A stretch of 64,000 nucleotides of DNA from Phyto melanocephala (GCA_941918925.1 OW799234.1:58097968-58161967); one strand, 5' to 3'. Positions 24,663 to 37,499 are shown, counted from the stretch's first letter. Numbers and translations: made by a program. The notes: a model not told the origin generated them from the sequence alone.

Positions 24663-26039
24663 AACAAATAATTTAAAGTTTTTTTTAGAAAAGCAAATGC
24701 GGTGAAATATTTAAGAAAAAAGTTTATCAAAATGTTACCAGATTAAATTATTAGTTTTAATAAAATAAAAAATTTCTGAAACATTTTTGAGAAGAGAAAA
24801 ATATATATATTCTTTAAATTTATACACATACCAGCAAAAACTTTTATTATAAATTTTTTTTAGATCATATATTAGCATAAATCTTGCTATAAAAATTTTC
24901 CTTTATATGTCTGTATTAGGTTTCTGAATTTATATGTATGTATATGAAATTTTTTCCATATTGTTACTGGCAACATCGAAAAATCCTTAATGTATACAAA
25001 TGTATGTTGCCATTTCTTAACAATATCTGCAAATGCGATAGTAAAAATCAATTTTATTGGAGAGCAGAAAGAATCTGCGAAATGTATAAAAGATTAAGGT
25101 AAATAGTATTTTTTTTTTATTTTTGGACTAAAATCATTTTCAAACAAATATGTTCTGGTGTGTGGTTTTCAAGACTTTTTAAAGTCGAAGAAAAAATATC
25201 TTAAAAAGAGGCAAAACAAATATAAAAACACTTTGAGAAATTATAGTCAATTACATTTTTAACTCATTGTAATATATATTTTTCATACTTATTTTTTATT
25301 AAAAGCAGCTGTTAGCTCCTTCACAAAACAAGCAAAGACCATGTAAAATAAGATTACGTTTACATCAAACAAAATGTAGTCTTTTATTTACTTGATCTAT
25401 TTAATTTAGTTATTAGTACTGGTGATTAAAAAAATTCCCTGGTTGTGGATAATTCAACGAATGTCTATAGAAAGAAAGCATACGCGTGCGGTATTTTAAC
25501 AAAGGAAAGTGCAACGTAAATACCGATTTTCTGAGAGAGTCAACTGCAGAAAAACTGCAGAAAAAAAATCGACAAATCAACTTTTTAAAAAAGGTAGGAG
25601 TAGATCCAAAAAACATACCAGCTTTTGGTATGAATGGCGAAAGTAATTTATGCGGCTAAAAAGAGAGATTTTACACTACTTCTTCTGAAATGTTAAAGCT
25701 TTAAATACACACAACATTAAAACATATACATATATACTTTTAAGTCATTAGATTTTAATTATAAAATTTTTCATAATTTAATAGAAATGCATTCAACTAG
25801 GTAAATGTTTTGTTTTTTTTTTATTTTGAAATAAAATGACTTTATTTTTAATAAACTGTGAATATTATTGGGGATAATAATATAAGTGTTTTGGGGATTT
25901 TCAGGGAGAAAAAAAAATTAAAATTGGGAATAAAGCCATATATAACTGGGAAACCTGCGCTCGCTTATAAATAAATTAATTTGTAGACACGTTTGTTACT
26001 ATTTACAGATATGATAAATATGATATGAAAAGCAAAGTT
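24663..26039. other. AT-rich non-coding DNA
   Basis: A 67-codon ATG frame on minus (25413-25616) is the only frame of note. It has no recognisable motif and is taken as chance. Confidence 0.45.
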
Positions 26040-26838
26040 TTTTTTTTTTAAATCGGCCATTAATCGGCAAAGTTATAGGTAAAAACTATTTGGAAAAATA
26101 TATATTTTCCTAATAATGTAAATGACACCAAATTACAAGATGCAGCTTCAAAATTTATTTTCGATGAAAACTTACAAAACAGTTCGAAACTATAACTGAG
26201 ATATAAGCACTCAAATAACATTGTTTTTTGTTTGAATTTACAAACGAAAGATATTTTTTTTCAGCCTCCAAAAGGATCGAAGTGGTTGTTAAATAAAAGC
26301 GCTTTTTGTCAGGCAGAATATAATATATTATAAAAAGAAATAAAATAAAACCCATGATCTGCACCACTACAAAAAATGTCATATAATAATAATAATAATA
26401 ATATATGGTTCAAAATGAGTATTTAAAAATGTTAAATACAGAGAACTATAAAAATGTTAAAGTCCAAGATTGCTTCACTAATAAAATGGTTGATATATGG
26501 GTTAGTCATTATAATTTAAGTTTTGTTCTCTGCAACCCCTAAAAACAAAATCAAATAAAACATAAAAACAAGTAAAGTAATGCAATCTTAAAAACAAAAT
26601 ATCGGATAATTTTTTTTCTAAACAACATTAACAGGGATATTAAATAAAAAGTTTTGACTAGTAAAATAGAATTTACTATCTAATATTTAAACCCACAGAT
26701 GGCATCGTTAAAAATGTCGTATAACATTAAATCTGAAATCTAGGCTAAGCTACGATATGGTCATTGTACCAACATATGTACAGACATGATGGTGAAGGGG
26801 ATTATCAGATTCGGCTGAATGTTGCGCTCTTACTTGTT
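26040..26838 (+). mobile_element. Decayed DINE-1-like repeat, family C
   Basis: Near the left, AATCGGCCATTAATCGGCAA is the dispersed module also found at 9.3, 14.85 and 44.58 kb. The right end reads GGTGAAGGGGATTATCAGATTCGGCTGAATGTTGCGCTCTTACTTGTT, in which the stem-loop has been partly lost but the terminal CTCTTACTTGTT is intact. ACTGAGATATAAGC near 26195 is shared with family B. The left boundary is approximate. Confidence 0.55.
26381..26404. repeat. AAT microsatellite
   Basis: About seven AAT/ATA units in a row, inside the family C repeat. Confidence 0.85.
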
Positions 26839-27474
26839 TAAAATATTATTATATTAAAAACTAAAAAATTAAATATATATACAAATAAATAAATTTGGAA
26901 GACAACACTATTTTTTTAAAAAAATATTAATATAATTCTTTTAAGCTGCTTTCATTTATTTCTGATTAGTGAATTAACGTTGCTTAAGAAATGTTAATTT
27001 TTCTAGATGAAAATTTTTAAAATAAAATTTTAAAATATGAAGTTTCCTTATGTGCAAAACTGATACGTTGGTTTCTAAAAATAACATTGTTGAAGAATAT
27101 GCGATGAAGATTATATTTAAATTAAGTACAAGAAGAATTATATTAATTATTGAAGCAAATCTTTATAACAGATATAGTATATGCTGTATGTTGTCAAATA
27201 GTTTTATTAATAAAATTACGGCGCAACTTTAGATGTAGTCCTTAAAAAATTACAACAAAAACCAAAAGTCCTTCAATTTCATTTATCAAGGTTTTTTTTT
27301 GGAAATTTTGTTATTAAAATACACATTTTCTTGTCATTGAACGTCCAAAAACTTAACTCTCAATACCCCGATTATAAAAGTTATTTACATTTCGTTAAAA
27401 CTCTATGGTAACAAAAATATATTTAATATTTTCCAAAAAACTAATTATAGCTTTAAAACACTAATTGTACTTAC

Positions 27475-27525
27475 CAACAGGACTTTCTTCATTCCAAAAT
27501 GAATCGTCCAGCGTATAGTCGGCTT
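27475..27525 (-). CDS. 51-bp internal exon of an unidentified host gene
   Basis: Read on the minus strand, an acceptor with a long pyrimidine tract (ACTTTCTATGTTTGTTATCTTTGCAG) precedes the exon, and a consensus donor G|GTAAGT follows. The exon is 51 bases (17 codons), so it can be skipped without a frameshift. In the phase with two leading bases it reads xADYTLDDSFWNEESPVx, acidic and aromatic, as in a surface or extracellular loop or linker. Frame 0 is also open but gives an unlikely basic peptide, and the third phase has a stop. GC content is well above the flanks. I do not recognise the protein. It implies that at least part of this window is intron of a minus-strand gene, and the size suggests a cassette microexon. 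Confidence 0.65.
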
Positions 27526-28839
27526 CTGCAAAGATAACAAACATAGAAAGTACACAAAACGTAATTAGTTACAAATTATGTTAAACAACTACAAACGAAG
27601 AATACATTTAATATAATTATAAGCTTATTTTGTTTCCATTTATGTATTAAAATATCATTAAAAAATTTTATTGTAAAATAAAGAAAAAAAAAACAAAAAT
27701 AAATTAACAAATACACAGCGACATAGGGACAGACAAAAAAAAGGATTATCACACCATTTACAATTTAGCAAAGAGATCTGGGTATTTAAGTGGAATTTTG
27801 TGCTTGTATTTGCCAACAATTTTATTTAATTTGTTGTTATTTGGATCTGTGTTTTGTGCATCATATTGCAATTAGCTGTTGTTGTGTATTTTTACATAAA
27901 ACAACAAACAACTAGACTGTTAATGACAGTAAAACTACTATTTGCCATTTGGAGCTCAAGTTGCAGAAGAATTCAAATATAAACTTTTAACATGATTATT
28001 AAAAGCATTCGGTACTCAGGTGCAATGCGAGCAAGTTATTTAATGGAACACAATTATTGCCAAGTAGAGCTAGTGATAATGAAAAAAGTTTTTTTTTTAT
28101 TTAATAAGGCTAAAGGTATTTATCTCTAAAAAAAACTAAAATTGTAGAACGATATTTTAGTAAATCATTATCTGGGTTAAAATTAAAACTTTTTTTCAAT
28201 TTCTGTGATAACAACTTACAATATTTTATAATTCTTAAGTATTCAAATCTTTAATGATAGTATAAGGTGGAACAAATTGATAAAAAGAATATGAACAGTA
28301 GTGGTACAACCAAAATTAGGCTTCATCACTACGCTGTAGCCGATGTTGTGCTGAAACCGAAAAATGTTTCCTCAGGTCATTTCGGAACAAAAACGTTCCG
28401 CGTCGAAGTCGATTTCTGAAAACCCTTTAAATTTTTTTTTCAAAATTTTTAATTTTTTCATAATTTTTTATTTTGTAATTATTTAACTGTTAACATTTCT
28501 TAATGTTATTTTATGATTATAATCAAAATCACAATCTAAAAACTATCTATTTTAAGTGAAATTTTTATTTTTTTAGAACCTGACCTGATATCGAAAATCT
28601 AAAGCTGCAGCTCTTATTATTTTTTTTATGCACTACATGGTATGGATAGGGCCATTTTAATATTTTCAAAAGTTGTATCCCTAATGAACAGGCAAATTCT
28701 TTGCCTTGCTTGTCTTGATTACTTGAGCACCAATAAAAGGGAAATCTTAGAGGATATATGAATATCTTATCGGTGACCAATCAAATTAGACAGGGATACA
28801 ATTTGATGAATTCAGATTATGATCAGTAACTTAATAGTA
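27526..28839. other. AT-rich DNA, probable intron
   Basis: Upstream intron sequence of the minus-strand exon at 27475-27525. No further exon, TIR pair or conserved repeat was recognised. Confidence 0.45.
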
Positions 28840-29366
28840 AAGCTCTTAACACATAGACGAGAGCAGACTTTACAACTTCACCGCTTCAAATGCTGCCAAC
28901 TTCAAATGCTGCTCTGAAGTCAGTTTTATAATTATTTGAAGACAGCAACAACATAATAATAAGCTGGTGTGTATTTTAACAATACAAATTTCAGGGATGC
29001 CGCATATATTTTGTAATGAATAAAATTAAAGTTATTGATAAAAAAATGTAATAATATCACGAAAAACTATAAAAACACATACATTTATTTCTTAATTGTA
29101 TTTTTGTAATGTTCTTTCATGTTTTATATTGAAAATAAGTTTTTGTTCTTATTTTTCCAATTTAATATATACAATGGCAACACAATATTTGTTTGTTGCT
29201 GCCCGTCAAATTAAAAAATAGCCTAAGTTGCCCGCAGCAGCAAATGCTGTTGTGCAGTCGTGCTGCTGTGCTGCCGTCAAAATAATCGTTTTCATTTAAA
29301 CACATGCATTTTATTTTTGACATATTGCTGCTGCTTGCTGTCTGCTGTCGTCTATGTGTTTAGAGC
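28840..29366. mobile_element. MITE with 28-bp TIRs and a 7-9 bp target duplication
   Basis: Left end GCTCTTAACACATAGACGA(GAGCAGAC) and inverted right end GCTCTAAACACATAGACGA(CAGCAGAC) match over about 28 bases with two or three differences. TTAATAGTA stands directly on both sides (28831-28839 and 29367-29375), a perfect 9-base direct repeat, though the outer bases could belong to the TIR, leaving 7 or 8. Subterminal sequence is rich in GCTGC/GCAGC. Non-coding. An 8-9 bp duplication fits hAT, P or Mutator-like superfamilies; the ends do not decide. Confidence 0.75.
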
Positions 29367-29415
29367 TTAATAGTATTCGACGGTTCGTAGACCCTAAGAA
29401 TATTACCAAGTGTGA

Positions 29416-29679
29416 CTTAAAGACGACTTGGAACAGGCGACTGACAGTAGTGGTGAAAGTGTATTGTTGACAGTTTTTCAAAATTCCTACATGTGCCATT
29501 TCTATCGGTTTCTAAAAATCTTAGAGAAGAACGTTGCAATAAGCCCTCATAAACAGCCTCTGGAATATAAAAGCGGCCTTAAAGCTATTCGTGGTCAAGT
29601 GGCTAATGTTTATAATCAACGTACCAACTGTCATGCAAATTTTAAAGTAGATCACTGTAAATTTTTTTGGTATAACTAA
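29416..29679 (+). other. Coding-like open segment of unknown origin
   Basis: An 88-codon frame without Met start follows a TGA at 29413-29415 and ends at TAA 29677-29679. It reads LKDDLEQATDSSGESV..., then VFQNSYMCHFYRFLKILEKN, then SPHKQPLEYKSGLKAIRGQ, ending in CKFFWYN. Composition and codon content look more protein-like than other frames in the window, and it is GC-richer than its flanks. I recognise no domain. It may be a fragment of a transposon protein, an exon without a clear acceptor, or chance. Confidence 0.25.
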
Positions 29680-30793
29680 AACTGATAGCTCTCTCAAATG
29701 CTGATATGAATTCATACTGGAAATTTAATTTAGGCTAATGCATTCTATATCTGTTCAAAGCCAAATCTTCGAAAATCACCTACCTTATTGAGAAGGATTT
29801 AAGATCTTTTCTTTTGGTTTTCGAACCAAACTCTGCAACTTGAGATAACATTTGAGAAAAGTTACCTGTTTAGACATAACAATGTCGGTTTTTTGACATA
29901 AATACTGAGACCGCAGCGCATGTTTTATGCAAAAATTCTTTACGTTGCTTTGAGGAATAAAGTTTTCTAGAGTGTACTTAAAAAAAACCTCTGTTCTTAA
30001 CGCTACCTAACTGGTGGCTAGAGCAGGATAAAACCAGTGATAATAGAAAGGTAATATTAAATAAAGGAAAAAGGGTTGCTTGTGATAAAATTTCTGTCTA
30101 ACTCGTTGTGGTAAGATAATAAGAAGTAAGAAAACAAATTAGTTACGGAATTGCATTAACTTAAAAACCTGGGAGTTAAATAGATGGTATTTACATTCAA
30201 CACGTAATCATTGATCGAATAGTGCTGATGATGAAATCCGTAGGTGGTTTCGAAACATACTGTTTTGATTATTCTCTTATTATCACAAACAAAAAATTCT
30301 TTGTAAAATAATTGTGTTTAAAATGCACTCAAGCCTGTATACAAATTTAAATTTTTATATAAATTTTATTATGAGAAATGTTTAAACAAATACTTGACTG
30401 AAATTTTAATTATTTTCTATAAAAAATTTTATAGTTATGTGTATATGTTTTGCTTCAATCTTGTTGAAAACAAAATTGTTTAAAAACAAAAACAATTTTC
30501 TCATATTTTTTCTTTCAATTTACATTATTAGTTGTAGTTCCTAAATTAAATTAAATTTTATGTAATATGGAAAATTGCATTATTGAATAATATTTTTATT
30601 TTATTAAAGTGATGATCTCTAGTAATTAAAACTTAACCAGGAAGTTAAAATTTTATATGGAATATTCATGTTCTAACTAGCGGTAATAAAAGAATGTAAG
30701 CAAAGATGTAAAAAATTTTATTTATTTTCAGATGATTTTGTTATTTCTATTTGAAATAAGCCTAACCGAATAAATCTACTCATAATATAAGAA
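29680..30793. other. AT-rich non-coding DNA
   Basis: No gene or repeat recognised. Confidence 0.5.
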
Positions 30794-32636
30794 AACAAGT
30801 AAGAGCACTATATTCGGCTGTGCCGAATCTTTTATACCCACCACCAATTTTGTGTACATTTAAAGCAAAATATTTATTATTTTGTTAATCGCTATGGAAT
30901 AATCTCTTTACAATAAAATATGTATCACTTTCTCTGTAGAAGGTGGTTAAATTTTAAGGGCCCATGTTGAAGGTGAACTACACGTAGACTTTAAATTTGT
31001 TTTCTGCATTTCATTTGACATTTCTCAGTCTCAAACTTACTCAATTTGATCCGTGGAAACATACGCAAATGAGCAACGCTTTAAAGTTATTCAGGTTTTT
31101 TATAAAAATGGGCGTTCAAATCAAAATGCATTCTGCAAACTTCGTAATTCTTTTGAACAACATAATCGTTCAAATTCGTCCCCAATCGGGAGAATTGTAA
31201 AAAATATTTAAATTTCTGCAAAACAGGTCTGTATAAAATGTTAGAAAATCTGTGAATGCCTTCTTAGTTCGTTGAATGGAAACCATTATTGTTTTTTGCG
31301 ATAGTGTGGCAAAAGAGCAGCCAACTTGGACTCATCATCGTGACCAACAATTGAGCATCAACATTGTCATTGAAAATTTGGACCATCAGATAGAGTAGTG
31401 GCGCCAAGGAATGGGGGGGGCCATTTGGCCCATATTTTGTTAAATACATAATTAAACCATACAAATATTATCATTATATAAAGAAATGATTATAATTTCT
31501 TAAATAATTTGTGTTTTATTCAAAATCAACATCGGCCCTTAAAATTTAACCACCATTAACTTTGATATGATAGTAAAATGTTTTCGTAAATTTAATCTTT
31601 TAGTGAAAGTGCGCGTTAAAGTAGGCATGTCAATAAAGTTTCTGCTAGTAAAAACTTTGCCAATAGAGAAATTACATGAATTTAAAATAAACCGTTATAT
31701 GGGAGGTAGGCGTTAAAGTGGGTGTTTCAGTTAAACTTTTTGGCACAAAAATAACATTGATTGGATGGATATATGTAGCAAATTTCATCATCATACCTCT
31801 AATTATGTCGGTTTTATGAGCTTTTAAATTTCATTATCGGTAGATAACGTGAAAAGTGGGCGTTATAGTAGGCGTATTAAAGTTGTTTTTGCTAATGAGT
31901 ACAACTTAGATGTTTCAATATAGTCCTTTATTATTCCAAAATCGGTATTACTGGAGAAATATATGAATTTTAGGTAAATCGTTATATGGGAGGTGGGCGT
32001 AAAAGTGGGCGTGGCACATTTATTTTCCGTTACAGAAAAGCCTCTCTCCAAAAAGCAAAGTGGGAAAAATTTCAGAATCATACATTTAATTTTGTACGTT
32101 TTATTAGGTTTTAAATTTAAAATTTACTGAAAAATACACTGCGCGGTATAAATTTTCGTACATTTTTCTCCTTTCCTAATTCATAGATATAAACAATTTT
32201 TTAGAAAGGAGATATTGTTTTGACTCAGAAATATATAATATATAAGTTTTATGACTGTACGTTAATGCGTTTGGACACAATTCCATTTTATGCGATGTTC
32301 GAAAGACACGGTTTTTTCGACCTACTCTTGCTTTTCGAGCTATAACTCACGTCCTAAAATTCGGATTTAGCCCATTTTCAATACCAATTAAATCTTGTCT
32401 ATAAGAAAGGTTCTGTTAAAATTTGAGCCCCCTACCTTTTTCGGTGCGACCTCTATCGTGCTTTCAACAGACGGACAGACAGACAGACGGAAGGACATAG
32501 CTAGATCGTCATCAAATCAAACCCTGATTCAGAATATATATACTTTATGGGGTCTAAAATGGATATTTCGATGTGTTATAAACGGAATGACAAAATGAAT
32601 ATACCCCCACCAGTTTTTTGGTGGCGGGTATAAAAA
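30794..32636 (-). mobile_element. DINE-1/HINE-like repeat, family A, copy A2
   Basis: Same ends as A1: AACAAGTAAGAGCACTATA and the stem-loop at the left, TTGGTGGCGGGTATAAAAA at the right. It is shorter because only one 288-bp unit is present (landmark near 31853). The nested mariner-derived element occupies 30939-31556. The microsatellite at 32467-32496 is short. Confidence 0.75.
30939..31556 (+). mobile_element. Nested mariner-derived element in copy A2
   Basis: Same insertion site as in A1, starting GAAGGTGGTTAAATTTTAAG after TA and ending in GGCCCTTAAAATTTAACCACC. The N-terminal transposase remnant shows the same motifs as in A1. The right edge is slightly decayed. Confidence 0.65.
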
Positions 32637-34479
32637 TGAGAAGTAAAATGACTTTGATTTCGTAGTCACGTAGTTCCCAGAATTACTGATAATTATGGTT
32701 TATTAACTCTTCATTTACCGCAATGCTTCGGCCATTAAGCGCACAGTGACTTTGCAGAGAATTAGGCTATGTCTTTGATATTGCGCGCTTGCAGTGTGAA
32801 AAAAGAGGCATTTATATTAAATTGTCCATAGAAGAAGCTGCAATTGTTGTGATTTTCGAATCAACTTATCTAAAGGTTTTTTTTTAATAATGCGCTATAG
32901 AAAAGCTTGTACGAAATTCTTGCATATTTGAATTATCATTTGTAGTAAATACTTATACATGGTGCGAAAACGATTGATTGTTAAACGAGTGAGTCACTCT
33001 AAGGGACGATTGAAAACAATATGCGTAGATAATTTGAAATTTATGGAACATTTATCTTATATACATATACACCTCCCCCTGGTTTCTTTTAATTATTTTC
33101 ACAATAACGACTACTTTGTATCATTGAATAAAAAATACAATACAATGTTCATAAACTTCTTAAAATTTAATTTATTTTTAAAACAACCTCCTCAGTATAT
33201 TTATTTTTCATAGCTGCCAAACTCATCTTAAAGTAAACGTTTATTCTTATTTCACTGCGTTAAAAAATAACAAAATTATAACCCTGAAACTACCAAAATT
33301 GCTCATAGACATGTATTAAGAAAACAAGAAAAGTTTTTCGGTTCTACAAATTTTAGTTAAAACTTTTCTTTTCCTTTACAACTACAGAAAAAAAAAATAA
33401 TTTTTTAAATTAAAAACCGCAGTAAACATATGACAGTGAAAAGTTTGTTGCCACCACAAACGCACACACAAACCGAGTAAAACTTTTTAAGAAAATTAAA
33501 ATCTTTTGCCACAACCACCTCTACCCAAAATAGTTTTGGAAACAGCATATGAATTCACAGCTTTGGTATGCAAGTATGTAAAAGAAATAGTAAGAGAAAA
33601 AGAAAACGTTTATTATCCAAAGGATGTGTAGTTAATACAACCGAAATAAATATAGAAAATAAATCTTTCATTTTTTATCTGTGTTTTGGGTTTCTTTTGT
33701 TTGGGTACTGTGTGCGGTGTTTGTTTGAGTGGCTGCAGTTCTAAGGTGGGACAAAAGTTTGTGGTTTGACACCGTGGGTAACCGCATTTAAGGAATATCA
33801 AGCTAAACGACAATCATATATCACACATAGAAATTTGTTCTTCTTTTCAGCCTAAGAAGTAGCTGGTATTAGAAATGTGTTTACAAGGTGTGGGTAAAAG
33901 CCGACAGACTTTAGCAACGATTTACCATTTTAAATACTTTTATAATTTAAATGCATATGCCTGCAGTTGGCACAAAATCTCTCATTCGAAAATGGTTAAG
34001 TTTTTTGCTTTTAATTTAAAACCAAAAGTTTAGCCTCATCTCCTGCTTTGCCAGTTTAACTCATTAGTGCCCACAGCCCCTTAAAAGGGACGTTTACATT
34101 TTTTACTGTGGCAATTTTAAATTTTAAATAACAATAAGTATATAACGCTACTGTTACTCCAATAAAGCATGCTTTATATAATTTGTTTCAACTTTTGTGA
34201 TTTGTGTGCTGTGTTTTATGCAAAATATGGAAAACCAATTTTCGAAAAAAATGAGAATTTGAACTATAAAAATTATAATATGTTAAACAATATGTAAATA
34301 ATAACTAGTTTATGTATGCTGTTATTTTTAAATATGTGTTACAGTTTATTTGGTGTAAGAGTTATATGAGAAAATAATATGCCAAGTGCGTATTGGGAGT
34401 TAAAGTACAACGTGTCCGTAGTGCAATTGTGAAACGTTGATTGAGTAAATACTTTTTTATTTATTGAGTAATAGCTGCT
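32637..34479. other. AT-rich non-coding DNA
   Basis: A good acceptor-like TTCTTCTTTTCAG ends at 33849, but all three frames after it close within a few codons. An ATG frame of 66 codons on minus (33613-33813) has no recognisable motif. Nothing else seen. Confidence 0.45.
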
Positions 34480-34770
34480 AAATATCCCTTACAACGACTT
34501 CTGCAGAAGTTGCGATAACGAGGAAGAGGAGGAGACAACTGAACATCTTCTCTGTAATTGTTCTGCATTCGGGGACCTTAGACACCAGATTCTAGGTCAG
34601 TGAATACTTGAAAGTAAAACTTGTCTTTCCGCAGGTGATCTGGGAAAGATCCAGATACACCAGAGGACGTAGACAAACGGGCATTGGTGCTTACGGTATC
34701 ATAACGGGACCCTCGGAGAACCCAAATGAGCTATGCATTCGGGCGGCTACCGCATCTAACCTAACCTAAC
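34480..34770 (+). pseudogene. 3' end of a LOA-like non-LTR retrotransposon
   Basis: A short frame (34480-34603) reads YNDFCRSCDNEEEEETTEHL then LCNCSAFGDLRHQILGQ-stop: the C-terminal CX2C...HX4C knuckle of LOA/R1-type ORF2 proteins. The 3' UTR that follows ends in repeats of CTAAC (CATCTAACCTAACCTAAC), the kind of short-unit tail such elements have. Only the last few hundred bases remain, the usual 5' truncation. Related to, but a different element from, the fragment at 5363. Confidence 0.65.
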
Positions 34771-35111
34771 AGTTGCTAAAATATTGCATGAACCGGTTGC
34801 CTTTGACAACAATAATTTCAATGGTATTGCAATTTAAACAATTAAACTTTTAAAATGACCCGATATTTATCAAGGTACCGATGAAAGCAATGATGATCAT
34901 TAGGAAAATTTTAATCATTAGAATTAAAAATTATTATCTACAGCATGATGATGAATCCCTAGAGTTATTAAGGCGGATGTCCAACAGACAGACATGTACA
35001 AACTCGAAATGTTGACGAAAAGCTGTATCATTGTATGAAATAAATACGGAATGTACATTAGTACCATTAAGTGTTGACCACCAAGTGAGACTCAGTTATA
35101 CAAAACTCCGA
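34771..35111. other. Spacer between retrotransposon and piggyBac remnants
   Basis: No certain feature. The last 150 bases may be a more decayed upstream part of the piggyBac transposase. Confidence 0.4.
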
Positions 35112-35512
35112 CAGAATTTTACGAATTATTTTTCTCCAAGGCAGGCGTTGATAGGATGGATCAATTAGTTGTAGCCTACCGGTTGTGAATTAGAAAAAAA
35201 AAATAACTGTGGTGGCCAATATTTGCTGATGAAAAAGTCATACCCCAACGACCCCACATGTGCTTCTCTAATTGCTTTTGGCTGAAATCTTGCCTTAACA
35301 TACCCTAAAACGTTTATACCATACCTTTTTGGGGTTTAAGTAGTGACTATAGATACACGATATGATGGTAGAAACCACCTTATTGAATTTTTGAAACATA
35401 AAAAACAATGTGTACATTGCGGGAAAAAACAAATTTTATTTTTAAAAAATGTGAAAAGGGTATCACCCCAAAGAAACCTGCCTACTTTGCAGTGTCCCTT
35501 ATAAGGGATGGT
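35112..35512 (+). pseudogene. piggyBac-family transposase C-terminal remnant
   Basis: The frame around 35112-35190 reads PTEFYELFFSKAGVDRMDQL then VVAYRL: the conserved FYN..KGGVDxxDQxxxxY region of piggyBac transposases, which carries the last catalytic Asp. After a stop, RKKK*LWWPIF resembles the following RKT.RWP motif. At 35409-35500, in shifted frames, KQCVHCGKK, KKCEKG and TCLLCSV recall the C-terminal cysteine-rich zinc domain that binds the element's ends. Several stops and frameshifts: dead. TTAA-flanked ends were not located. Confidence 0.6.
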
Positions 35513-36722
35513 CCATAACTCTAAAACTTTTAAGTAATTTTAAGTAAAATTGTTTTTAAAACGAATGAATTTGATAATTTCTTTTAATAATTTGTGAAAA
35601 TTACAAAAGGAAAGTGGCTGGGGCACTTCATTCACTAATGGGTTAACATCACACATGTAAACGGCTTCCTGCTGTAGTGCAGAAGTGGCAGGAAAAAAAC
35701 ATGTTTAAGGCGTTTACACTTTAAAACACATTTACGACAAGGTCTTTGCAAACAGACACTCATGTTGAGCTCAACAAAATATAAGCGAATAAAAAACAAC
35801 GCAAACAACAACACAAAACAGTTTGTGGCAATTTAATCGAGAGAAATATGACGGTTGGGTGATGCAAACGGATGGTGATGACGATGATGTTGTTGGTTGT
35901 CGGTTGCTGGTTATGTTAATGATGAAACAACAAAAAGCATTTTCATTTGTAAACAACAAAAAAAGTTTTACCGAATATTAAATTACGTAGGCAGGCTTAC
36001 GCAAAACAAGGTGAAACTTAAGGTTGCCATAGTTAACAATCGCAATGACAATATATTTTTTTTACTAATTACTAGCACTTGCAGTTCTAATAAAAGGCTC
36101 TCCAATATTTGGACCAATGATGAGGGTCTTTTTTGGATGTGTTTTGATATGTCTGTCAAATTTCTTGTTTGATGTCATTATATAAGAAAATTTTGTGGAC
36201 ATGTATACTTCTAACACCAACAAGTGATTTAAAATATATTACAATTTCGATATGAGCTATTAAAAATATGAAAAGATAATTTTTTTTAAAAAACATTTTT
36301 CCATCTCTCAATGTTTCTTGATCATAATGTATTTAAAGTATAAACAATTAACGTTTATTATTGAAGTGTTTTAAGTGCTTACTGAGAGGCAATTCCTATA
36401 GTAAGTATATGGTTTAAAAACTTAGCACGAGCGCAATTATTGCAAGATGTAAACGTAAAGTAGACATAAAGAAACGGAATACGTATTTGATAACAATACT
36501 ACAAAAACATGAGCCATTTGATGCCAAAATCGAATTAAAACCATAAATTGTACAAATATGAACTTATGATTTTACGTCATGATGTGCAAAGATTCAACTG
36601 ACACAAAAGTTCAAAGTTAATGACAAAATTATATAATTACAGTTCAAACAAATATTTTTTTATATTGTATTGAATACTTAAAATTTTGCAGAGCTATTCA
36701 GTTACTAAAAACCTAATACTAC
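35513..36722. other. AT-rich non-coding DNA
   Basis: No supported gene. A GATGATGACGATGATGTTGT patch at 35873-35892 is simple sequence. Confidence 0.45.
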
Positions 36723-37141
36723 GTTCACACACGCGCCTTAATTGTCAATTTATAACATTTTCGCAGTTAAAAATTAAAGGCCGTTATTAAACTCAATTTA
36801 TCATACTGAAAATCACTTATTAATTAAGCAGTCTATAGTTTATTGTTTCACTTATTGTCCAAAACTTGAAATACAACTCTTGATAAGTATGTTCAGTGAG
36901 AAGAAAATTCTATAGTTGGCATTTCTAATGTCAAACAAATAAATATACAAAAAACGAAAAGTAAGAAAATGGAAAATGTTTGATGGAAATCAAATGTTTA
37001 AATAAAAACTGAAAAACCTGAAGAGAAAGAAGCTGGCATGGACTGAGGCCAGTGAAGACATTATTTGATTTGGTATAAAAACAACGTATTTTTACAGCTA
37101 TCAAACGCAAATAGAGTAAGATAAATTGAGTACGTGTGAAC
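36723..37141. mobile_element. Possible MITE with short inverted ends
   Basis: GTTCACACACG at the left and CGTGTGAAC at the right form short inverted ends about 420 bases apart. Beyond the first 8-9 bases the match weakens, so this is a suggestion only. Confidence 0.3.
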
Positions 37142-37499
37142 ACTTATTTTAATTGCTCAATCAACACTAAATTGAAACAATTAAAAATATCTGTCTGAAC
37201 AGGGTATAATGAACGAAATAGTTGAATATTAGTATGTCCTACAATGCTAGAACGGGATTAAATCGCATAAAAATTATGAATGCCTAGAGATAATAAGATA
37301 ATTCGGACTGGTATAATTTTAATTTGCCATCATTTCGGAAAATTACAAAACCCTATCAGATGTTCAAATAATAAACTTAAGATTTGTGCGATGGAAAAAT
37401 ACGTCAAATAGTAGAGAAAATACAGCTATCGTTAAAAAGATGAACATACTATGAGGTGACCTAAATCTTGAGGTGGATCTAAATCTAAATAAGCTAAGA

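Noticed and set aside
33850..33900. Acceptor-like TTCTTCTTTTCAG
   Set aside because: All three frames close within a few codons.
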